DNA from: a virus | DNA: 22,491 bases | Strand: one strand, 5' to 3' | IMG/VR virus record: IMGVR_UViG_3300032285_003872 | Span: 1-22,491 of that record | Part shown: positions 1 to 4,819 of the stretch, piece by piece | How the letters are laid out: every line of letters begins with the position of its first letter | Numbering within the stretch: position 1 is the stretch's first letter | Position numbers and translations under genes: made by a program | The notes under the pieces: generated by a model | What the model was told of the DNA's origin: nothing | Databases searched by the model: none | Seen by the model: only the letters and a program-made list of their open reading frames with translations

Positions 1-109
1 AGATAGATTAAACAAATTAGAAGACATTGGATTCTTCGCAGCACTAATGTTTGCTTCAATTATAATTGGATCTGAAATAGTGAGATTAATATTTAAATTT
101 CTTATGTGA
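1..109 (+). CDS. Partial hypothetical membrane protein (C-terminal end)
   Basis: The frame is open from the left edge (first full codon at base 2) and stops at TGA 107-109. The 35 visible residues are a short polar stretch (DRLNKLEDIGFF) and then a hydrophobic segment rich in A, I and L ending IFKFLM. This looks like a C-terminal transmembrane helix with a short tail. The stop overlaps the ATG of the next gene (TGATG), so the two are probably translated together. The start and the rest of the protein lie outside the window, and no family can be named. Confidence 0.6.
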   Translation, partial: DRLNKLEDIGFFAALMFASIIIGSEIVRLIFKFLM

Positions 110-333
110 TGATAGGAGCGAGGTATGGATGGGATAAAAATATAGCAACAAGACATAAACCAAAATATAGTGAGTATGAACAAGACATGGCTACGATTGT
201 TGGATTGGAATTAGAGATGACAATGGCAATATCAGGTGGACATAAGGCAGCGGATAATGATAAGTTTAAACAACATAGAGAAACATTAAAGCAATTGAGG
301 GAAAAACATAATTTAAAACGACGTGCACAATGA
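109..333 (+). CDS. Hypothetical protein, 74 aa
   Basis: A small soluble protein, not recognised. The ATG at 109 overlaps the upstream stop, and a GTG one codon earlier (106) is possible. The C-terminal third is strongly basic and helical (KFKQHRETLKQLREKH, ending LKRRAQ), preceded by an acidic and hydrophobic central part. Its end overlaps the next start by four bases (ATGA at 330), so it belongs to a translationally coupled run of small genes. No signal peptide, membrane segment or catalytic motif is visible. Confidence 0.6.
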   Translation: MIGARYGWDKNIATRHKPKYSEYEQDMATIVGLELEMTMAISGGHKAADNDKFKQHRETLKQLREKHNLKRRAQ

Positions 334-557
334 GATTTAAAACATGTTATACATGTAATATTAAGTGGCCATTGTTTATGTTTAAAACAGACAGACGTAA
401 GTTTCAACTTAAAATAGCATTAGGTAAAGTTAGAAACTGTAAAATATGTTCACACAAGGAGTCAAGGCATGAGGTAGTTAGGTATAACTTTGATATAAAA
501 AAATTTGAGATAGTTAAACTAACTTGGAAACAACGATTAAAAGAATTAATAAAATAA
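330..557 (+). CDS. Small CxxC-containing protein, possible zinc ribbon
   Basis: The 75-residue product has CYTC near residues 6-9 and CKIC near residues 37-40, a spacing that fits a four-cysteine zinc-binding knuckle. A further basic helical stretch at the C-terminus ends in WKQRLKELIK. Small phage proteins of this shape are often nucleic-acid binding or HNH-like remnants, but no HNH residues follow the second CxxC here except a possible H43 (CSHK). The gene starts inside the preceding stop codon (ATGA overlap). Zinc binding is inferred from the cysteine spacing only. Confidence 0.6.
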   Translation: MRFKTCYTCNIKWPLFMFKTDRRKFQLKIALGKVRNCKICSHKESRHEVVRYNFDIKKFEIVKLTWKQRLKELIK

Positions 558-564
558 ACCAATA

Positions 565-780
565 ATGAAAAACAAAATCATCGCATTAGTAATCATATTA
601 ACAATTAGCAGTTGCTCGTTGTTTAATAAATCATATACAACGTATAGCGAATGTCCGGTTAACACACCACGTTATTTCTTTAAGAAAAATGGGACGAGAA
701 TGACTTGGCAATATAAACAACAATCAATAACACATGGTTATAGAGCATTAAATAGATATAAACGTAGAGTAAATAAATAA
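565..780 (+). CDS. Small lipoprotein, 71 aa
   Basis: The N-terminus is a classical type II signal peptide: MKNK, then a hydrophobic core (IIALVIILT), then a lipobox ISSC with the lipidated cysteine at residue 17. The mature part is about 54 residues, rich in Y, R and K, with no recognised domain. It should be exported and anchored in a membrane of the infected cell. Phage lipoproteins of this size can act in superinfection exclusion or as Rz1-like spanins. A spanin role is not supported here, because no endolysin or i-spanin gene is adjacent (the lysis pair is near 21.5 kb). Confidence 0.65.
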   Translation: MKNKIIALVIILTISSCSLFNKSYTTYSECPVNTPRYFFKKNGTRMTWQYKQQSITHGYRALNRYKRRVNK

Positions 781-783
781 GTT

Positions 784-996
784 ATGACAACAGAGCAAAT
801 TAAAGCACTAGCTGAAAAACAATGGACGTACCAACATGGATTTGAGGAGAGTGATAAACAACTATGGATGAATGGATTTGCTGTTGGTTATTTAAATGCT
901 AGAATTGATAGAATTGATCAAGACATACAAATGTCTCGAGATAAAATAACAACAATATTAGTGAATGGGAATAATAGTAGCGTGCCTAATAATTAA
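784..996 (+). CDS. Hypothetical protein, 70 aa
   Basis: A soluble small protein. The central part (FEESDKQLWMNGFAVGY and what follows) resembles the short phage proteins that carry a 'YEAGF...GY' helix, but no family can be named with confidence. The C-terminal half is a helix (RIDRIDQDIQMSRDKI) with a heptad-like pattern, then a polar tail. The last 32 bases overlap, in another frame, a candidate 35-residue membrane peptide starting at 965. Confidence 0.6.
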   Translation: MTTEQIKALAEKQWTYQHGFEESDKQLWMNGFAVGYLNARIDRIDQDIQMSRDKITTILVNGNNSSVPNN

Positions 997-1072
997 TAGT
1001 TTGTTTCTATCATTTACAATTACTCAAGTGTATCATGATAACGATATAACAGATTGGCCTATACCTAAATAA
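965..1072 (+). CDS. Candidate overlapping membrane peptide, 35 aa
   Basis: The frame begins with ATG immediately after an in-frame TGA at 962-964 and runs to TAA at 1070-1072. The product starts MGIIVACLIINSLFLSF, a signal-anchor-like hydrophobic segment with a cysteine at residue 7, followed by a polar tail (YHDNDITDWPIPK). It overlaps the end of the previous gene by 32 bases in a different frame and fills the gap before the next peptide gene at 1079. Hydrophobic start, polar tail and tight packing support coding. The short length keeps confidence low. Confidence 0.4.
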   Translation: MGIIVACLIINSLFLSFTITQVYHDNDITDWPIPK

Positions 1073-1078
1073 TAAATT

Positions 1079-1174
1079 ATGAAAATAGTATTAGCAATAG
1101 CATTAGTATTACTAGTAACAGTAGCGATAGTTGGAACAATTGATATGTTTAAACAAATTAACCGTATAAAATAA
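1079..1174 (+). CDS. Single-helix membrane peptide, 31 aa
   Basis: The 31-residue frame (ATG 1079, TAA 1172-1174) has one strongly hydrophobic segment (IVLAIALVLLVTVAIVGTI) and a short basic C-terminus (KQINRIK). The leader AATAAATT before the ATG matches the A-rich leaders used by its neighbours. Residue pattern and spacing between flanking genes support a real gene, but nothing indicates a function. Confidence 0.5.
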   Translation: MKIVLAIALVLLVTVAIVGTIDMFKQINRIK

Positions 1175-1182
1175 ATAAAACT

Positions 1183-1323
1183 ATGAATAGCAAAACAGCA
1201 GAACAACTGGATAAAATAGAGCAAACTATAGAAGAAATACAAGAAATGATACGTGACATGAATACCCAGGTAAGCGAGATGGTAGATCTATTAACGGACG
1301 TACGTAATAACGATAACAAATAA
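1183..1323 (+). CDS. Coiled-coil peptide, 46 aa (paralog of 1966-2169)
   Basis: The frame ATG 1183 to TAA 1321-1323 encodes a 46-residue helical peptide with heptad-spaced hydrophobics. The core LDKIEQTIEEIQEMIRDMN aligns almost residue for residue with LDKIERTVEEIKNIIRDMN in the gene at 1966-2169. The stop overlaps the next ATG (TAATG), giving translational coupling. It probably forms homo- or hetero-oligomeric coiled coils. The function is unknown. Confidence 0.6.
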   Translation: MNSKTAEQLDKIEQTIEEIQEMIRDMNTQVSEMVDLLTDVRNNDNK

Positions 1324-1571
1324 TGGCACGACAGCGAGTAACTAAAATACACGTTAACCAACATAACGTTAGGTCGAATAAGCAACACGGAACAAAATTA
1401 CCTGTGATAACAATTAAACAAGGTAAAACAAACACGTATTGTAATGAGGTAGAGATAATGGGACCGAGTAGGATAGTGTATGGTGGTGATGGGACGGATG
1501 CTAAGCCGTTGTTGAGTTGTGGGGCGAGGGTAGTAATTGAGACGACGGCTGATATAAAAATAGTGCGGTAG
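1323..1571 (+). CDS. Conserved-looking phage protein, 82 aa
   Basis: The N-terminal part (KIHVNQHNVRSNKQHGTKLP, then VITIKQGKTNTY) matches a pattern I recall from short uncharacterised proteins in many phages ('IHVNQH...N...G...PVITVK'). The central YCNEVEIMGPSRIVYGGD looks like beta strands, and the C-terminus SCGARVVIETTADI is also strand-like. The likely fold is a small beta-rich domain. The gene starts within the previous stop codon. No catalytic residues can be assigned, and the family resemblance is from memory and unverified. Confidence 0.65.
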   Translation: MARQRVTKIHVNQHNVRSNKQHGTKLPVITIKQGKTNTYCNEVEIMGPSRIVYGGDGTDAKPLLSCGARVVIETTADIKIVR

Positions 1572-1600
1572 AAATGTTATAATCAAACAAATAATAAACT

Positions 1601-1969
1601 ATGAACAAAGAAGAAGCTAAAAAAAGAGCAGCTAATTATATGTCATTAAAAGGTGTTTTAGAATCTAAAAATTCTCAATATGTAGATTTTAGTAATCCTA
1701 ATGCTGATAAAATAACTTCAGGGACTACGACTACAAATAAACCTATGAAAAATAGAAAACAAACAGCAGTAGAATGGTTATTGGAAAATGCACATATAAT
1801 ACCAAAGTTTGAATTATCTGTACAAGATATATTTGAAGAAGCCAAAGCAATGGAGCAATTAGAAATATACACAGCGTATGAGACAGGTTGGGTTAATGGT
1901 GATTTAAAGAAAGCACCACGTTATGGTAAGGATTATTATAATAAAATACATAAATTAATTAAACCATGA
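1601..1969 (+). CDS. Hypothetical phage protein, 122 aa
   Basis: The N-terminal 50 residues are polar and low in order. The C-terminal domain (AVEWLLENAHI, then VQDIFEEAKAMEQLEIYTAYETGW, then KDYYNKI) resembles a motif often seen in uncharacterised phage proteins of Bacteroidota ('...AVEWL...FEQAKEMEKEQI..AY..G......AE.YYN..'). The helix around residues 78-105 is amphipathic and could mediate protein contacts. It ends by overlapping the next start (ATGA at 1966). The function is unknown. The start at 1601 follows an A-rich leader (AATAATAAACT). Confidence 0.7.
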   Translation: MNKEEAKKRAANYMSLKGVLESKNSQYVDFSNPNADKITSGTTTTNKPMKNRKQTAVEWLLENAHIIPKFELSVQDIFEEAKAMEQLEIYTAYETGWVNGDLKKAPRYGKDYYNKIHKLIKP

Positions 1970-2169
1970 ATTATAACACAATGCAAAAACTGGATAAAAT
2001 AGAACGTACGGTAGAAGAAATAAAAAATATAATACGTGATATGAATAACCAGATGAATGAGATAACAAGTGCACTAACGGAGACGGCGACGACAATAGCT
2101 AATACGGGTGAGGAAAACGCTAAAACAGCGCTTAAGCCAATGACTCCCAAGCGTGACATACATTACTAA
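1966..2169 (+). CDS. Coiled-coil peptide, 67 aa (paralog of 1183-1323)
   Basis: The helical core LDKIERTVEEIKNIIRDMN is shared with the 46-residue peptide at 1183-1323, as is the spacing of the following acidic/polar helix. This copy has a longer, threonine- and alanine-rich C-terminal extension ending TPKRDIHY. The two look like a duplicated pair separated by two unrelated genes. It is the last gene before a 244-base non-coding stretch, so it may end a transcription unit, but no convincing T-tailed hairpin follows. Confidence 0.6.
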   Translation: MNYNTMQKLDKIERTVEEIKNIIRDMNNQMNEITSALTETATTIANTGEENAKTALKPMTPKRDIHY

Positions 2170-2413
2170 CGGATGACAAACGGGTGAGTTAAACGGTGGT
2201 ATACGGCGTATAGGAAACATGAGGGACATATTGGTATGTGATAAGTGATTAGAGTATGGGTTATAACGGTGTTGTGTCACGTTCCCCCCTTTTGGGCACA
2301 CCTCCAAGCCTTCCACTACAGGGACTCTATATAAGTATATATCTTGAGTTTGGCTACCGGATAAAATGATGTTATATTATATTATATTAAATGTTAAAAT
2401 AAAACAAACAGTT
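2170..2413 (+). other. Non-coding spacer, locally GC-rich
   Basis: There is no convincing gene here. The centre (2268-2318) is unusually GC-rich for this genome, with a run of six C followed by TTTTGGG and flanking GGTGT/ACACC complements (2268-2272 and 2298-2302) that could close a weak hairpin. Near 2332 lies TATATAAGTATATAT, almost a palindrome and close to the reverse complement of the element at 3887-3901. A degenerate match to the 16-spacer promoter family (ACCGG at about 2356, TATATTAT about 17 bases later) lies about 30 bases before the gene at 2414. The stretch probably holds the end of one transcription unit and the start of another. Confidence 0.4.
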
Positions 2414-2644
2414 ATGAGTTATCAAACAAAAGTGAGGGCTAATTACCTCAATCGTACAGCGAAATTGTCATTTTTTACTCACCGTAAGCGCACTGGCGAC
2501 GTAACTCGCATCGCAGACGAGACAGGGTATTCACCAAGCCACATTAGTAATATGATTAGTGGCGCACGTAGGGTAACAGACACAGTTGCAAATGCAATGT
2601 ATATGTTGACTCGCAGACGTCAGAAGAACGAGCAATTCGCTTAA
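2414..2644 (+). CDS. Small helix-turn-helix DNA-binding protein, 76 aa
   Basis: Residues about 28-55 (GDVTRIADETGYSPSHISNM and the following ISGARRV) have the form of an XRE/Cro-type helix-turn-helix: 'IADETGYS' as helix 2 with its turn, 'PSHISNMISG' as the recognition helix. The rest is basic, with a C-terminal TRRRQK. This start (MSYQTK) is preferred over an upstream in-frame ATG at 2366 because it follows the typical A-rich leader (AAAATAAAACAAACAGTT). It is likely a phage transcriptional regulator acting on early promoters. Its target is unknown, and the palindromic segments nearby are candidates. Confidence 0.7.
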   Translation: MSYQTKVRANYLNRTAKLSFFTHRKRTGDVTRIADETGYSPSHISNMISGARRVTDTVANAMYMLTRRRQKNEQFA

Positions 2645-2665
2645 TTTAATCTGCCATGATGGGGA

Positions 2666-2692
2666 GCGGCGGCCACTTCGGAGGCTGACCGC
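2666..2692 (+). other. GC-rich hairpin with C(TTCG)G loop overlapping a promoter
   Basis: GCGG 2666-2669 pairs with CCGC 2689-2692, GGCC 2671-2674 pairs with GGCT 2683-2686 (one G-T), and C2676-G2681 closes a TTCG loop. As RNA this is a C(UUCG)G tetraloop, one of the most stable known. No T-run follows, so it is not a standard intrinsic terminator. The right arm coincides with the CTGACC box of the promoter at 2685-2711. It could protect the 3' end of the upstream mRNA or be a protein-binding dyad. Confidence 0.45.
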
Positions 2693-2711
2693 AACCCCTA
2701 TGCTATCTTTA
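2685..2711 (+). promoter_or_regulatory. 16-spacer family promoter
   Basis: CTG-ACC then 13 bases then TATCTTTA at 2704-2711, followed by TTATATAATAAG. The box ends 17 bases before the ATG at 2729. It shares TATCTTTATTATATAA with the promoter at 7089-7115, which also precedes a tiny membrane peptide. Confidence 0.65.
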
Positions 2712-2728
2712 TTATATAATAAGAAAAT

Positions 2729-2821
2729 ATGATAACAATATTCGAAGCGTTAATTATTAGTGTAGTAAGCTTATTCATCTATGTCGTGGTTAAAGCCGCT
2801 TATCAAACATGGTTCAAATAA
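2729..2821 (+). CDS. Single-helix membrane peptide, 30 aa
   Basis: The frame ATG 2729 to TAA 2819-2821 encodes a 30-residue peptide with one long hydrophobic helix (LIISVVSLFIYVVV) and a short tail (KAAYQTWFK). It has its own promoter (2685-2711), and the next promoter begins five bases after its stop. This makes a one-gene unit and argues that the small frame is real. It is probably inserted in the inner membrane of the infected cell. The function is unknown. The arrangement repeats at 7137-7196. Confidence 0.55.
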   Translation: MITIFEALIISVVSLFIYVVVKAAYQTWFK

Positions 2822-2825
2822 TTGA

Positions 2826-2852
2826 CTGACCGCAACTAGTTAGCTATATTTA
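2826..2852 (+). promoter_or_regulatory. 16-spacer family promoter
   Basis: CTG-ACCGCAACTAG then TATATTTA at 2845-2852, exactly 16 bases after CTG, followed by ATTATAATAAAA. It lies 21 bases before the ATG at 2874. Confidence 0.7.
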
Positions 2853-2873
2853 ATTATAATAAAAATTTAAAAT

Positions 2874-3131
2874 ATGAATTACACAAATAACAGGATGGAT
2901 TTAACACAAGTATGTAATTGGTTAACAGAGAAAGATTACGAAGACTTAGCTAATATAATATCAGATAAGTTCAGTAAACATACATGGACAGTGGATGGTA
3001 TGATCAGAACGGATATATTAGAAGAGATATTCGAACGCGTATATGGAACAGTTGATATGTTCAGAGCAATGGAGTGTGATGTAACAACACATATACAATT
3101 CATTCCAGCATATGAAGTACACGTTGATTAA
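2874..3131 (+). CDS. Hypothetical acidic protein, 85 aa
   Basis: An acidic helical protein: WLTEKDYEDLANIISDKFS and then DGMIRTDILEEIFERVYG suggest two or three amphipathic helices with no membrane segment. It is single-gene, with its own promoter, and the next promoter starts five bases after its stop. Its size, charge and early-type promoter would suit a host-interaction protein, but nothing in the sequence identifies one. Not recognised. Confidence 0.65.
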   Translation: MNYTNNRMDLTQVCNWLTEKDYEDLANIISDKFSKHTWTVDGMIRTDILEEIFERVYGTVDMFRAMECDVTTHIQFIPAYEVHVD

Positions 3132-3136
3132 TTTGC

Positions 3137-3163
3137 CTGACCGAACTGAACTCAGTAAATTTA
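3137..3163 (+). promoter_or_regulatory. 16-spacer family promoter
   Basis: CTG-ACCGAACTGAACTCAG-TAAATTTA (box 3156-3163), followed by AATATAAATAAATAATAAAC. The leader to the ATG at 3203 is the longest of the family (39 bases). Confidence 0.65.
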
Positions 3164-3202
3164 AATATAAATAAATAATAAACACAAACAAAAATCAAGG
3201 TT

Positions 3203-3436
3203 ATGTCTAAAAAAACAGAAACAACAACACCAGTAAAACGTGGCCGTCCAACAGTAGAAGGTTCTAAGCGCCAGGCAGTATTAGCAATGCGTGCAGCTAA
3301 AGTAGCAGCAGGCGGAACGATACAACGTGGCCGTCCAAAGAATCCAGTCACGATTCAAGTAGATGTAGTAGCTAAAACAAAGACTGTTAAGTCTAAGGCG
3401 CCTAAGGCTGAAGTAGCTACTGACGAAACAATTTAA
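3203..3436 (+). CDS. Double AT-hook protein, 77 aa
   Basis: Two AT-hook cores are visible: VKRGRP (residues 11-16) and QRGRPKNP (41-48), separated by a basic helix (KRQAVLAMRAAKVAAGG). The AT-hook binds the minor groove of AT-rich DNA, which would suit this genome. The C-terminus is lysine- and alanine-rich and then acidic. I recall similar short 'RGRP...IAAGG...RGRPK' proteins from Bacteroidota phages, unverified. Likely roles are genome compaction or architectural regulation. The same hook occurs at the N-terminus of the RadA-like protein at 7243. Confidence 0.7.
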   Translation: MSKKTETTTPVKRGRPTVEGSKRQAVLAMRAAKVAAGGTIQRGRPKNPVTIQVDVVAKTKTVKSKAPKAEVATDETI

Positions 3437-3458
3437 GTCGGGGAACAGGTGTTCACGC

Positions 3459-3488
3459 AGGTGGGGGTGACGTTAGTCGCTCCTACCT
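3459..3488 (+). other. Strong 13-bp hairpin in spacer
   Basis: AGGTGGGGGTGAC (3459-3471) and GTCGCTCCTACCT (3476-3488) pair over all 13 positions as RNA (ten Watson-Crick, three G-U), with a GTTA tetraloop. A smaller hairpin GAAC-AGGT-GTTC lies just upstream (3443-3454). The G-U pairs favour RNA on this strand. No T-run follows, so it is either a stabilising 3' end for the AT-hook mRNA or a 5' leader structure for the gene at 3513. Confidence 0.5.
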
Positions 3489-3512
3489 TATATGTATGAT
3501 TAAAAATAAACT

Positions 3513-3761
3513 ATGGATAATAACTTTAAACAGTCATTGAACGAATTAAAGGCTGAACTACAGGAGCTATATGAGACGCTAGATAATGAATTACGTAACA
3601 CTGATAACCAGGACCTAATTGATGATTCATATCATACAGTAACATCTAAATTAGAATCGGCATTATCTGAATTCGATACACTAATAAACGATATCGATCA
3701 GGGTGTATATCAGAGGTCGCTCGATCAAGACGATATGTTAGAGGCAGAAGAAGATTTATAA
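3513..3761 (+). CDS. Acidic coiled-coil protein, 82 aa
   Basis: Almost entirely helical and strongly acidic, with heptad-like hydrophobics (LNELKAELQELYETLDNEL, and later LESALSEFDTLINDI) and an acidic tail ending EAEEDL. It has no membrane segment or catalytic motif. Such acidic coiled-coil proteins can mimic DNA or bind basic partners; this is speculation from composition. The start follows an ATTAAAAATAAACT leader. The last 26 bases contain the first of three TGTTAGAGG repeats. Confidence 0.65.
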   Translation: MDNNFKQSLNELKAELQELYETLDNELRNTDNQDLIDDSYHTVTSKLESALSEFDTLINDIDQGVYQRSLDQDDMLEAEEDL

Positions 3762-3793
3762 CGCAGATGTTAGAGGTGAAAGGGTGTTAGAGG
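3736..3793 (+). repeat. Three direct copies of TGTTAGAGG
   Basis: The 9-mer occurs at 3736-3744 (inside the end of the preceding gene), 3768-3776 and 3785-3793. A partial copy AATAGAGG follows at 3803-3810. Spacing is uneven (32 and 17 bases between starts). It could be a regulatory binding array, or a chance of G-rich composition. Confidence 0.5.
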
Positions 3794-3925
3794 ACCCCCG
3801 GTAATAGAGGTCCATCGACGTCAGTGGTTGACCCGTGTAAAAAGGTGCTGTATTCACCGCTCGCAACAAACCTCTCGCATCGACGCATATATACTTATAT
3901 ATTAATAATTAAAATTAAATAAACT
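3762..3925 (+). other. Non-coding spacer with possible branched RNA fold
   Basis: No gene is seen. AGAGGT 3772-3777 can pair with ACCTCT 3870-3875, enclosing three short stems: GGACC/GGTCC (3792-3796 with 3809-3813), GTCA/TGAC (3820-3823 with 3829-3832) and GGTG/CACC (3844-3847 with 3855-3858). It is not a tRNA: arm sizes and conserved bases do not fit. CATCGACG occurs at 3813-3820 and 3878-3885. ATATATACTTATATATTAA from 3887 on may be the promoter of the next gene. Confidence 0.35.
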
Positions 3926-4096
3926 ATGACAGTTACAGTAAACTTTGAAATTGGTTCATTATCGGGCCAACCAGAATTATTTCCAGGAACAGACACATTT
4001 GAACAATCAGTTAAACACGCTTTAGAACACGCTATTGATGATGGTGATGAAGAAGCATTACAGTGGTTATGTGATAATATATATCGTATAAACTAG
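3926..4096 (+). CDS. Small acidic protein, 56 aa
   Basis: The frame ATG 3926 to TAG 4094-4096 encodes 56 residues. The N-terminus is strand-like (MTVTVNFEIGSL) and the C-terminus is an acidic helix (ALEHAIDDGDEEALQWLCDN). It follows an A-rich leader (AATTAAATAAACT) and is closed by a clear terminator 20 bases downstream, which makes a single-gene unit and supports the call. Not recognised. Confidence 0.6.
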   Translation: MTVTVNFEIGSLSGQPELFPGTDTFEQSVKHALEHAIDDGDEEALQWLCDNIYRIN

Positions 4097-4115
4097 ACAT
4101 CCCAGCCTAAATTTT

Positions 4116-4165
4116 GGATTTACCCCCTTGTAATAAAATGTGAGGGATAGTAAATCCTTCTTTTT
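4116..4165 (+). terminator. Rho-independent terminator
   Basis: GGATTTAC (4116-4123) is an exact reverse complement of GTAAATCC (4150-4157), with inner CCCT/AGGG pairing (CCCT ending 4128, AGGG from 4143) and a T-rich tail TTCTTTTT directly after. It ends the unit containing the gene at 3926. Confidence 0.7.
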
Positions 4166-4214
4166 AGGATTTTTTCATCGACGGGACAATATATATTTAT
4201 CTCAAAATATAATC

Positions 4215-4322
4215 ATGGCAAAAGCAAAACACACATGGCGTCCAATGAAATCCAGAAAAAATGGTTTGAAACACAAGAAGCGTATTGAACAAAATAACGC
4301 GATATTGAAACAATTTAGGTAG
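4215..4322 (+). CDS. Very basic small protein, 35 aa
   Basis: The product is 35 residues starting MAKAKHTWRPMKSRKNGLKH, with about a third K or R. It probably binds nucleic acid or an acidic partner. The start at 4215 is chosen over 4140, because 4140 lies inside the preceding terminator and 4215 follows ATATATATTTATCTCAAAATATAATC, a promoter and leader-like stretch. A strong terminator follows 24 bases after the stop, so this is a separate unit. Function unknown. Confidence 0.6.
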   Translation: MAKAKHTWRPMKSRKNGLKHKKRIEQNNAILKQFR

Positions 4323-4346
4323 TATAAATTTTCATACTATATAGAG

Positions 4347-4372
4347 GCCGGCCAATTATGGTCGGCTTTTTT
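4347..4372 (+). terminator. Rho-independent terminator
   Basis: GCCGGCC (4347-4353), loop AATTAT, GGTCGGC (4360-4366), then six T (4367-4372). One G-T pair, otherwise perfect. It ends one base before the next promoter begins. Confidence 0.85.
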
Positions 4373-4373
4373 A

Positions 4374-4400
4374 TTGACCGTAACTCAATTGCTATTTTTA
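4374..4400 (+). promoter_or_regulatory. 16-spacer family promoter
   Basis: TTG-ACCGTAACTCAATTGC-TATTTTTA (box 4393-4400), then ATTATATGAAAAATAAG. It follows directly on the terminator at 4347-4372. The first ATG (4406) is only five bases after the box, where transcription itself would begin. Confidence 0.7.
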
Positions 4401-4405
4401 ATTAT

Positions 4406-4564
4406 ATGAAAAATAAGAACGTAAATATTGAGTTAAGTTTTAAGCGCCGAGATATGGTCAGCCAAGGAGCGTATGATGGAAGATTCCGTAATAGAATGGT
4501 TATGGATAAAAAGAAACATAGTAGTAAAATGGGTGCTCGGAAATGGAAAATTGACCGCGACTAG
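4406..4564 (+). CDS. Basic phage protein, 52 aa, possibly leaderless
   Basis: From ATG 4406 the product is MKNKNVNIELSFKRRDMVSQ, then GAYDGRFRNRMVMDKKKHSS and a basic tail. I recall a 'GAYDGRF..RVV.DKKK' pattern in short uncharacterised phage proteins, unverified. The longer open frame to 4358 is excluded because it lies in the terminator and promoter. ATG 4454 is the alternative (36 residues) and would leave a normal leader. The strand-like VNIELSFKRRD before it looks coding, which favours 4406 and a transcript with almost no leader. The promoter of the next gene overlaps its last codons. Confidence 0.6.
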   Translation: MKNKNVNIELSFKRRDMVSQGAYDGRFRNRMVMDKKKHSSKMGARKWKIDRD

Positions 4565-4577
4565 CTATGTATATTTA
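4551..4577 (+). promoter_or_regulatory. 16-spacer family promoter
   Basis: TTG-ACCGCGACTAGCTATG-TATATTTA (box 4570-4577), then ATTATAAATAAAAA and the ATG at 4594. The TTGACCGCGACTAG part also encodes the last residues and stop of the preceding gene. Confidence 0.75.
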
Positions 4578-4593
4578 ATTATAAATAAAAAAT

Positions 4594-4818
4594 ATGCACA
4601 CACAAATCAAACAATTTCTTTCTATTAATTTTCCAAAACAATTTATCTATTACAATAACAAATCTTCCATTAAAATTCAATTACCCACATCTATTTCACA
4701 ATCTTTAATTAATTATTTACAATCCCAGGGTATTATATTTACTTATACTACACCCGAATATATTATACATTCACTCCAATTTTATTCAAATTTCACCGAA
4801 ATTAAAATTAAAAAATAA
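4594..4818 (+). CDS. Hypothetical protein, 74 aa
   Basis: Codon use is unusually rich in C-ending ATT/ATC and TCT/CCA compared with its A/T-ending neighbours. The product is rich in I, S, Y and N, with alternating hydrophobic residues (KSSIKIQLPTS, GIIFTYTTPEYIIHSLQFYS), so a small beta-rich fold is likely. It has no signal peptide or transmembrane run. It is a single-gene unit with its own promoter (4551-4577), and the next promoter starts two bases after its stop. Not recognised. Confidence 0.65.
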   Translation: MHTQIKQFLSINFPKQFIYYNNKSSIKIQLPTSISQSLINYLQSQGIIFTYTTPEYIIHSLQFYSNFTEIKIKK

Positions 4819-4819
4819 A

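Noticed and set aside
2256-2369. A 37-codon frame (MGYNGVVSRSPLLG...) across the GC-rich spacer
   Set aside because: It crosses a run of six C and the presumed promoter and leader of the next gene, lacks the A-rich leader used elsewhere, and has a composition unlike the other genes.
3828-3856. TTGACCC followed by TGTATTCA as another member of the promoter family
   Set aside because: The spacing is 18, not 16, the box is poor, and no start codon follows within the usual distance.
3762-3885. tRNA-like cloverleaf
   Set aside because: Stem lengths, loop sizes and conserved tRNA bases (TTCGA-type T loop, 7-base acceptor stem) do not fit.
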